A stretch of DNA of 35,265 nucleotides from Bipalium vagum (Eukaryota > Platyhelminthes > Tricladida > Geoplanidae), in contig JBBMKC010209485.1 in the NCBI GenBank assembly GCA_037834085.1, forward strand, positions 1 through 35,265, in the 5' to 3' direction. The translations under genes and the position numbers were made by a program. The notes beneath the pieces were generated by a model, which saw only the letters and a list, made by a program, of their open reading frames with translations, did not search any database and was not told the origin of the DNA. The stretch's first letter is position 1; each line of letters begins with the position of its first letter. Of the stretch, positions 8,465 through 17,400 are shown piece by piece.

Positions 8465-11464
8465 ATGGTCAAAACCGATTACCTGATTAAAGTCGTGCTC
8501 TTAATAAGCCTGGGATATATGTGTCTGTATCTCTATGTTATATTCTCAAAATACCTAATTAATTCCGAAAATAAAGACGACGATCTATTTCAAAATGGAA
8601 GATCCTCCTGTTTTATTCAATCTTGTCCAAAAATATATGATAGTTTTATCAATATTCACATAGTTCCAACTAACAGCCTAGAATTGTGGAAGCCTACAGA
8701 TGACCATAATGAAACTTTTAAACAAATAAAAGAAACAATTGCAAGACAAATGTTTATCTCCATTTTTGAAGCTCTGACCAACAATCCTTTTAGAACATTT
8801 ATTATAGATGAATTGAACTATTTTCAAAAATTATGGATTGTTATCAATGATTCTGCGAAGAATAACATTCGGAAGTTAATTGATCGTGGTCAATTGCAAT
8901 TTGTATCGGGGGGTTTGGTTATAAGCGATGAAGCATCCACCCATTACTCGTCCATCATTGATGACTTAACTTTCGGGTTGAACTTTATCAAAAATAACTT
9001 TGGTGAATGCTATAGACCTTGTATTGGGTGGCAGATTGGGGTCTATGGTCACTCAAGAGAAATGGCAGATATTTTGAGACAGATGGGTTTTAAGGCATTG
9101 TTTCTCAATCACATGCCCACTACATTGATCCCTTTGTTTCAGCTCGATCAAAATCATGAATTTCTTTGGAAAACAACCGATTATAACAATAATCACAGTA
9201 GCGAAATGAACAATGATAATACAATTTTTACATCAATATTATTAGGAAATTATTGCTTGTCTAATTTGTTCTGCATGGAAGTGGACTGTAAAAAAAACGA
9301 AATTTCTTTTGATGATGCCGTTTCTAAATTTACCGATTACATACATAATAGGATTTTATGGTACAAAACGAAAAATATTATCATTCCTATCGGTTGTAAA
9401 CTTGATTTTCAAAGGGCTTCGGACAGCTTTGGGAAGTTCGAAAAGGTCATGGAACATATAAATTCCAATCAAAATATTTTCAAAGTGTTCTATTCCACAC
9501 CTTCATGTTACCTGAAAGCGGTGACAACTTCCCTTGAACCTTTGAAAATTTACGATCATGATTTTTTTCCTTACGATGATTCCTTCAACCAATTCTGGAT
9601 CGGTTTCTATACTTCTAGACCGACATTGAAGTTCAACATCCGACTGGCAGAAAATACCATTCAAACATGCAAAAAAATATCATCCCTTAGCGATAAATCC
9701 TATAATCGACATTTCATAGACTTTTTGAACCATCTGTCAGATTTATCAGCCTTGATTTCAGTGATGCAACATTATAGGATAATATCAGGAACATTGAAGG
9801 ATTCTATTGTCAAGCGTTATTTGGAGATATTGTTTCGGGGATTGGATGTTTGCCTTAATCTGACAGTGTCCGGAATAGAAAGTGTAATGAGTTTTAAGTA
9901 TATATATAGGACACCAATTCAGCTCTCCGACTGTCCCCTGTTGAATATCAGCTATTGTCACTTGACAGACAATATGGAGCTTGACAAGTCGTTAGAGCTG
10001 CTCGTTTTCAATCCACTGCCCTATGTTCATACCAAGTGGATTTATATTCCTGTCAGTCTTGGGAATGGTGAAACTTATGAGGTGACTGACGTTTGGAGGA
10101 CTCTTTTAAAAGTAAACATTGTTCCCATCAATAAGATCATTTTGAGAATGTCAGAGCGCCCCAAATCCAGCCAAGCCAAATTTAACTTACTATTCAAAGC
10201 CGAGTTACCTGAAATGGGATTTACGATCTTTTCAATCAAAAGAAAACATTCCGAATTTTGGGATATAACGGAAAACTTCGATGTCATCAACTTTGTAGCG
10301 GAAAAATACGTCAATATTTCGAATTCCATTATGAATGTGATATTAAATGTCAATTCCAATCGGGTCACGGTTGTGAAAAACGGTGAAAAATTCGCGTTCT
10401 TCTTGAACATGAAATGTTACTGTACGTATTTGGATTATGCGTCCTCATCGTCCGACTTGTATGTTTCCATGTTCCAAGAAATTCCCAAACACATAAAAAA
10501 CATGCCGATCACGTTCTTGGTCAACGGATCATTGGTGAAAGAGATCCGAAGAAAGTACAGCAAAACTATCGGCTACACGATTCGATTGTATGAGGGAGAA
10601 TCGAATCTTGAAATAGAGTGGATTGTGAGTGGTATAAAAATATTGAGCTATTTCAACAGGGAATATGTATTGACATATCAATCAGAAGAGAAATTCAAAA
10701 CGTTTCACACAGACTCCAACGGAAGACAATTGATTACGAGGACTTTCAAGGTTAACAAATCCATTGAGTCAAACTTTTATCCGATAACATCGCACGTGTT
10801 GTTCAATATTACTCAAAAGAAGACAATGATCATTCACATCGACAGGAGCCTGGGAGTGGGCTGCACAAATCTCAACACTATTGAACTATTGGTAAACCGA
10901 ATCATTTTTTCCCAACCCAATTCAAAAATTATGAACAATCCCAAAATCCCCAACCCCGATCAACATTTCCCCAGCGTCCTGGGCAGGAATTGGATCGAAT
11001 TCGGCGATTGGGAACAAATGAGAATAAATCGAAGGATTCTGTCGAATGAGATATTTAACCGACAAATTGTTCTGATGACCAATCAAGCAATCGACGACGT
11101 CTATCTGAAATTCCACAGAAACATTCGACAACAGCCGAAGCATTTGAACATTTTGACTTTGGAGCCAGTTCTGGACAATGACAACCCCAAATTTGAAAGC
11201 CATTTGATGAGACTGGAAAATCTCAAAGATATCAGTGATAATGTGGAAATAAATAAAATCAATATATTGCGGGTGAATTTACAGAATCTTTTCGAAAACT
11301 ATGAAATCGTTCAAGTGATAGAAATGAATCTGTCGGGTGATAAGGAGTATAAATCGTTGAGTAAACTGGACGGATTCATGATTAAACTGCATCCCATGGA
11401 GATTATGACATTAAAGATCAAATTTTCCGACAATAATAATAATAATAATAACAATAACGATTAA
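8465..11464 (+). CDS. Lysosomal-type GH38 alpha-mannosidase homologue lacking the zinc site
   Basis: A single uninterrupted 999-codon frame; MAN2B-type lysosomal alpha-mannosidases are usually about 1000 aa. Residues 8-30 form a hydrophobic segment (signal anchor or uncleaved signal), and several N-x-S/T sequons follow, indicating a luminal or extracellular protein. Residues 62-385 match the GH38 catalytic barrel: DRGQLQFVSGGLVISDEAST, GHSREMADILRQMGFKALF, and VFYSTPSCYL with DHDFFPYDDSFNQFWIGFYT. A helical middle domain (about 375-470) and beta domains (about 495-995, including FHTDSNGRQL and the closing LHPMEIMTLKIKF) follow. All zinc ligands are gone: the HxHDD motif is TNSLE (69-73), the nucleophile Asp of WHIDPFGHS is Gly192 (WQIGVYGHS), and HHD is HYR (436-438). 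It should not hydrolyse mannosides by the family mechanism. The last residues are a poly-Asn tail from an AAT run. It is intronless, unlike its neighbours; AATAAA lies at 11541. Confidence 0.93.
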   Translation: MVKTDYLIKVVLLISLGYMCLYLYVIFSKYLINSENKDDDLFQNGRSSCFIQSCPKIYDSFINIHIVPTNSLELWKPTDDHNETFKQIKETIARQMFISIFEALTNNPFRTFIIDELNYFQKLWIVINDSAKNNIRKLIDRGQLQFVSGGLVISDEASTHYSSIIDDLTFGLNFIKNNFGECYRPCIGWQIGVYGHSREMADILRQMGFKALFLNHMPTTLIPLFQLDQNHEFLWKTTDYNNNHSSEMNNDNTIFTSILLGNYCLSNLFCMEVDCKKNEISFDDAVSKFTDYIHNRILWYKTKNIIIPIGCKLDFQRASDSFGKFEKVMEHINSNQNIFKVFYSTPSCYLKAVTTSLEPLKIYDHDFFPYDDSFNQFWIGFYTSRPTLKFNIRLAENTIQTCKKISSLSDKSYNRHFIDFLNHLSDLSALISVMQHYRIISGTLKDSIVKRYLEILFRGLDVCLNLTVSGIESVMSFKYIYRTPIQLSDCPLLNISYCHLTDNMELDKSLELLVFNPLPYVHTKWIYIPVSLGNGETYEVTDVWRTLLKVNIVPINKIILRMSERPKSSQAKFNLLFKAELPEMGFTIFSIKRKHSEFWDITENFDVINFVAEKYVNISNSIMNVILNVNSNRVTVVKNGEKFAFFLNMKCYCTYLDYASSSSDLYVSMFQEIPKHIKNMPITFLVNGSLVKEIRRKYSKTIGYTIRLYEGESNLEIEWIVSGIKILSYFNREYVLTYQSEEKFKTFHTDSNGRQLITRTFKVNKSIESNFYPITSHVLFNITQKKTMIIHIDRSLGVGCTNLNTIELLVNRIIFSQPNSKIMNNPKIPNPDQHFPSVLGRNWIEFGDWEQMRINRRILSNEIFNRQIVLMTNQAIDDVYLKFHRNIRQQPKHLNILTLEPVLDNDNPKFESHLMRLENLKDISDNVEINKINILRVNLQNLFENYEIVQVIEMNLSGDKEYKSLSKLDGFMIKLHPMEIMTLKIKFSDNNNNNNNNND

Positions 11465-11540
11465 TTGAATTTAATTATTGATAAATTTGATACAAATGAT
11501 ACTTAATTATTATTGGATTGATAATTGGATTTGATTTAAT

Positions 11541-11546
11541 AATAAA
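11541..11546 (+). terminator. Candidate poly(A) signal of the GH38 gene
   Basis: AATAAA 77 bases after the stop codon, with further AATAAA/ATTAAA-like words at about 11572-11590. In such AT-rich DNA the word is common, so support is positional only. Confidence 0.35.
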
Positions 11547-11599
11547 TTTTTACTTTTTCCATGGGGTTTTCATAAATAAATTAAATAATTAATCTTATT

Positions 11600-12237
11600 T
11601 TTCTAAAAAATAACGAGGAAAAGATGTAAAAATCAACAAGAACAATGAGTAGACTTAGAAGATTGATTTGTGTCAGAAGAATAGATGGTGACAAATGATT
11701 TAATAAAAATATAAATAAAACTGAATTTGATTTCTGTAAGTCATTTATTTGACTAAATTTTAAATATTATATTCTAAAATGATCATTGTGTCCGTTGTTT
11801 TTTGCTTTTTGTTTTCTGGCAACCGTAACTCCAGCGAATAAGTTGCTTGATTGGATTTTGCTATTTGAATGTCTTCTAAAAATTTCTACGATATGTTACT
11901 ATAATTCTTTGACGTAGTAACGTGTTCTCGTGTGCTCGTGAGTTCTCACTTTTATAAAAATGTTGTGTTCGTTCCCTTTTAATACTGTATCTGCTCCCTA
12001 AGAACTGAATCAAAACTTCTACAATAAAACTTTATTTGAATAAAACACAATCACACTGGAAAATAATGACCACAATGACAATCCACTTCTATAAATCAAT
12101 GAGTTCAATAAATAAAAAATGTCACCAAGAATAATGATAAAAAAAATAATTACTGTTACTGTTCTAATAAAAGAAAAGAAAGAAATGATCACAAAAGAAA
12201 GAGTCGAGAGTAAAATAAAACGGTAAAATAAAATGAA
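11600..12237. other. Intergenic region, no gene recognised
   Basis: AT-rich sequence with overlapping AATAAAA words at about 12020-12050. CAACCGTAACTCCAGCGA at about 11821 shares AACTCCAGCGA with about 12510. No open frame of interest. Confidence 0.4.
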
Positions 12238-12560
12238 CTCCAGGTCGCCCTCTAGACCCTTCTCATGTCACCTAGAGGTTCTCAAGCTCGCTGGGCCCCT
12301 TGTTAAATTTTTCTGTGTCGTCATATCCAATTAACTGGAATAATATCGTCTCTCGTAGTTCTGTTGACCAAATTAATGGGAATAGCCGTCTCTTTATATA
12401 GTCGTAGAGATTGAACGATCACCAATCCCTACGCTTCGAGACGGCTATTTTCATTAACAGCCTCTAATTGCTATTTCTGTCTCCACGCCGAGACAAAAGA
12501 ATCTAATAACTCCAGCGACAGAGCACGATTGCTATTCCCAACCTCGACGCCGATGTTAAT
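12238..12560. other. GC-richer block with nested inverted repeats
   Basis: Base composition rises clearly over the surroundings, yet no frame reads as protein. CCTCTAG/CTAGAGG pair at 12249-12278. A perfect 12-bp inverted repeat AATAGCCGTCTC (12381-12392) pairs with 12438-12449 and encloses a second stem (12403-12412 with 12424-12433, one mismatch). GTCTC/GAGAC follows at about 12479-12495. A degenerate direct repeat of about 41 nt (CCAATTAACTGGAATA... and CCAAATTAATGGGAATA...) ends each time in CGTCTCT. The CTCTCGTAGTT word resembles the TTTCTCGTAGTT unit of the 6.7 kb tandem repeat. It could be part of a retroelement terminal repeat; this is unproven. Confidence 0.5.
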
Positions 12561-12704
12561 TGCACAACTATTATTTTTATCATTATTTTTGTTATTATTA
12601 TTATGATCCTTATGGTCATTATTATCTATTAATTGTCGTTTTTATTATAATTATTATAGTTATTATCTTCCCAATTAAAACTGGGATTATTGTATTATTG
12701 TTAG

Positions 12705-12705
<1 letters not shown>

Positions 12706-12773
<68 letters not shown>
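12706..12773. repeat. ATT microsatellite
   Basis: About 22 uninterrupted ATT units, preceded from 12575 by imperfect TTAT/ATT-rich sequence. The long leucine-rich frame across it (12560-12799) is a translation of the microsatellite and not a gene. Confidence 0.95.
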
Positions 12774-12964
12774 CAAAATCATCATCTTTATTATTTTAAT
12801 TATTATTATTATTTAATACAGAATTACTTAGTGTATTATTTACCAAAAATTAAGTTTTGACTAGAACAGTTAATAATAAGCTGAAGAGCATAATGTGAGT
12901 AACGTAATACTAGTTGAAATTTTTAAAAAAAACATTAATTGATAGAATAATTTTTATTATTATA

Positions 12965-14229
12965 TTAGGTTGTTCAAAAAATAATGTCGGTTTTCATAAA
13001 GCCGTTTATTTAACGTTAATTTAACAATTTTTCTTTTGTTTTACTACTTAAATTATATATCATTTTAAAGCGCAGATTTCAATCTACGTTCTAATAATAT
13101 TAATGTTTTATATAAAGTTAAAATAATATATTTAATTTACATAGAACGTAAAATGGAAAAGAAACAATTACGACCAATTTTTATATGAATATAAAATGGG
13201 CCATAATGCAGCAGAAGCCAGTCTTAATATTAACAATGCATTCGGCGAAGGAACAGTTAACGAGCGGATGCTTCAACGCTGGTTCAATAAATTTCTTGAT
13301 AGTGCTGAGACGCTTGAAGATGATGAGGGTCGTGGGCGAAAGACGGTGATTGTAAACGGCAAATTGAAGACTTTGGTAGAGGCAAATCCTTTTAAAACAG
13401 TTCCAGAACTTTCTCAAGAAATGAGTGTTTCTGTTTATAAATCACTTGCGGGAAATTGGCAAATTGAAAAAGCTTAACAAATGGGTTCCACATGAACTCA
13501 ATGAAAAACAGAAAAATAATCGATTTGAAGTGACGCCTTCTCTTCATTTGCAACATAATATTGATCCCTTTCTCCACCGTATCGTTACATGCGATGAGAA
13601 GTGGATTATGTATGATAACCGGTGTGATTCAGCTCAATAGTTAGATCATGATCAAGCTCCACAACACTTTTCTAAACCAAAATTTCACCAAAAGAAGGTT
13701 ATGGTGACTATTTGGTGGCCGCAGCAGGTCTCATCCATCACAGTTTCTTAAACCCGGGTAAAATCATTACGGCAGATAAATATTGCCAGCAAATCGACTA
13801 GATGCACTTGAAACTCCAGATAAAACAGCCTGTGTTAGTCAAAAGAAAGGAGTGATTCTTTTGCACGACAACACTCGACCACATGTTGCACGTTCTTCCT
13901 TACAAAAATTAAACTAGTTGGGATACGAAACACTGCCTCATCCAGCTTACTCACCAGACCTTTCGCCCACGGATTGTAAATCTTTTATAAACATCTACAG
14001 AATTTTCTGAAGGATAAATGTTTCAGATTCAAGACAATACCAAATAAGCCTTCAATAATTTCATCGCTACCAGAGATACAGACTTCTATGCAAATTGCAT
14101 AAATAAACTTGTTGGTGAAAGTGTATTGATCCAAATGGATATTATTTTGATTAGCTATGTTTTTTTTATTAAAATATATGCTTTCAAAGTTCTACATTAA
14201 AAAACGACATTATTTTTTGAACAACCTAA
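12965..14229 (+). mobile_element. Complete mariner element, 1265 bp
   Basis: A perfect 25-bp terminal inverted repeat begins TTAGGTTGTTCAAAAAATAA (12965-12989) and is repeated inverted at 14205-14229. TA dinucleotides flank both sides (12963-12964, 14230-14231), the mariner target-site duplication. The length is typical for mariner. The intact ends and target site show an insertion whose borders have not decayed, although the transposase inside is broken. It sits about 270 bp upstream of the ribokinase start codon. Confidence 0.95.
13153..14170 (+). pseudogene. Broken mariner transposase
   Basis: Starts at ATG 13153 (MEKKQLRPI), where a frameshift in the T run leads into YEYKMGHNAAEASLNINNAF and the helix-turn-helix region to GRKTVIVNG. 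A second frameshift near 13440 leads to IGKLKKLNKWVPHELNEKQK and the catalytic IVTCDEKWIMYDNR. A stop at 13638 replaces the usual Trp of SAQW. Downstream, HQKKVMVTIWW, then after shifts LIHHSFLNPGK, ITADKYCQQID, LHDN-like and HPAYSPDL-like pieces follow. This matches a canonical mariner of about 345 aa with WVPHEL and DD(34)D signatures. At least four frameshifts and several stops mean no active enzyme; the copy could still be mobilised in trans by its intact ends. Confidence 0.9.
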
Positions 14230-14496
14230 TAGATTACAGTAAAATTATATATACGAAATGCTTAAACGAATTATAATATATTTCTTCTTTAGTTACTTGC
14301 ATTACATATAAATTCTTCTATTTTTATTATATTTCAACTTTGTAATTAAGTAAACAGATTTTTAATAGATATTTAAGATTTGATATTTGAAAACTTTAAT
14401 CAACCTATAATTTAACAAGAAATAAAAAACTTTTGTTTTACGATATTAAATTAGATTCAATTTTTAAATTGTTAATTATAAAATTCATTACTGTTT

Positions 14497-17400
14497 ATGG
14501 ACGTAGTAATCGTTGGCAGCATTGTAGTTGACTTGATAAGGTTGATTTTTGTTGAATATTTTGATTTTATATCTAATGAAGTTATACCGGGAAATTTCCA
14601 AATATTGGGGAAACAGCTGTTGGTTATGATTTCAAGAAAGGATTTGGTGGTAAAGGAGCCAACCAATGTGTTATGTCTAAGCTTTTAGGTGCAGAAGTTT
14701 CAATTGTTGGCCAGGTTTTGAAACTTTCTTGGCTTTTAACTTATTATCATTATAAAGGTTGGCGATGATGTTTTTGGTAGGGATTATGTACAGCACTTGA
14801 AAGAATTATCAATTAAAACTGGTGAGTTGAAATTGTAAATTTTATTTACATGTTGAATGCTAAACCACAAGTCATTGATTTTGAACTCTGATATTACTAA
14901 CCACGATTATGATATTTATACTGTTTAAGAATCATGTTTTCGCTCTGCATGTTAACTTAAAATGATAAATTCACTTATTATTATTAATTATTGAAATTCT
15001 AAAGGTCAATGTTTACATTAGATTATCTATAATTTTGAAATCAATAAAAAATACAATAAAACTTCGATATATCGCCACTGGAAAATGAGAGATTTTTATG
15101 GGAGGTAATCTAGGTGGCGTTATTTTGAGGTGTGAAATGAATGACAAAATAAGATAATCATGAACTTTTATTTAAAACAAAATAAAGTGGTTTGCTTCTT
15201 AAACGAATGCTTTTCTATAAAATTGGTTACCAATTGCACGATTAAGACAACTTCGGATTACATTTCTTTGTTTGATTGATGAACAATGCAATAATTTTAA
15301 GTGTTTTCTGTTTCTCTCTAGTGTATACGTTTAACTTCTTCGACTGTAAACGGGTCTTTAGCCTGTTGATTATTTGCATTCTGTCCTGTATCATATCTAT
15401 AATTTGATTATCATCGAGATAATTAGATCTTTTTTTCATTTTCAACCTGTTTTACAGGGTTTGTCACGTCATTTTTAAATTTTGTCATTTCATTTTTAAA
15501 CTGATATTTACCGTGACTATTATAGAATTATCAAAACACATTTTACATTTCGAAACAGAAACAATTAGAAATAATTTTATTTTAATATCAAAGTACAACA
15601 TGTATTATAATTTAGAAAACACAAAAAAATGCAAAATACACAAAGTCAACCATCACTGATTTGTATTGTGTTGAGACATTTCGGTAAGAAGGAAAATATT
15701 TCCTCGAATTTCCTTTCAAGAATGAAGGTACTACCAGTTTTCTGGTTTCGTGTGGTATAGTCATCTGTAAAGTATTAAAATACATTTTCGTAATACAAAA
15801 CAATAGTAATACCTCTTTGTAATTATATCTCAGATTATTTTTAAAAAATTGTAAAAAGAAAATTTGTAAATTGGTTTAAATAAATAAATTGAAAATTGAA
15901 TGACAAAATTTAAAAATGACGTGACAAACCCTGTATAAAATTATCAATGAAATACGATTTTCTGGACCGAGTCTGATAGCCAAATTGGCATAAAGTAATT
16001 CTGAAGTATTGTCATTAATTAAATTGTAATTTTTACTTTCTGTTGGTATCATCATTTCGTTTCTGTTAGCATACAAAAATGTAGTTTTTCGCAAACAGCT
16101 TACGAGATGTTTTGTCAAGCTACATGTGATCATTTTACACCATGATCCATTTTTATTTTGCATTCAATGAATCTGTCCAAACTTCCTATCGTTTTTCGAT
16201 AACATGCTTTTGTAATGCAACTTGAATTTTTTTAATTCCTCGGTGCATTGGTCGATTTTGAGTTGTTAGGTTTCGATAAAAATATCAATTCAATATTTTA
16301 AGCGATTGAGAGATATGTGTGACGAGTAATAGGACAATTCTTTGATTTCCCATTACTTCATTAAAGTTAAAAATCCAATTCTTAAAAATATCTGAGGTCA
16401 TCCAGCCTTTTTTGTTATTTTGGTAATCGCAATATTATGAAAAAACATTTTGACTTTTAAATGCTCTTGGTTTTTGGTCTTTCCAATAAAAATAATTTTT
16501 CTTTTTTCTGATCCTGAAGCATTTGTACAAAGTATAATAATAATTCTCATTTTCGATTGCTTAAATCCATTAGTGAATGAATTTATACTAAGCGATCTGT
16601 CAGGTCGATAATCATTAAAAAGATTTTTTTCGTTCATATTAATCATATCATCAGCCGTATAAGTACAAATCTTTGTTTTTATGGCCATTAAACAATCACC
16701 AAAGCTTTACTTATTAACTGAATCAGATTCTCTACGAAGAACATAACTTTTTAAATTTCTCAAACAATTCACTTGAGAAGCTAAATCTCGTAATTCCAAG
16801 TTTATTTGAAAATTAATTAGGTTTTCCAATTAAATTTTCCTGACATTCATCCGTTTAGTTGTTCGACGTATAATTAAGCAGTGATTTTCTTGTTTCTTTC
16901 GAACACCTAAAAATAAACGAACTCACCCATATTCCACCAGAAGCAAAATAAAATACTTCGAGAATGAATTTCAAGTTTCACTCGTGGATATGCTTTACAA
17001 TTTTTGGACACCCATTCATTTCTTTTATTAATATTGGCATATTAACATTATTTTCCATCGTTAGTGATGAGCAATCTCAGAAATGGACGATGTTGTTGAA
17101 GAACTAAGCGATTTTGAGTAAGTAATGAATCACACAACTTGAATCGATTATCGTTGTTTGATTGATTAAAATCATGTGGTAACAAAGTTTTTGTACCTTT
17201 CCCACAGTGTTGAAGTGATTCAGTACCATCTTATTCTTTTTTCATCATTCATGTTACATTTTTGATTCTTGAAAACTATTTTCCGGCGGTTCTTTCGGGT
17301 ATAAATCCTTTCCCGTATTCACTAAATATACTTCGAACTGATTCTGAGGCTTTGAATGGAGGTTAAATTCATATAAGTGTGTCTGGAATGTTCTGTTTTA

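Noticed and set aside
10075-11203. Minus-strand frames of 111 and 93 codons
   Set aside because: Shadows of the GH38 gene on the opposite strand.
12560-12799. 79-codon poly-Leu frame
   Set aside because: Translation of the ATT microsatellite.
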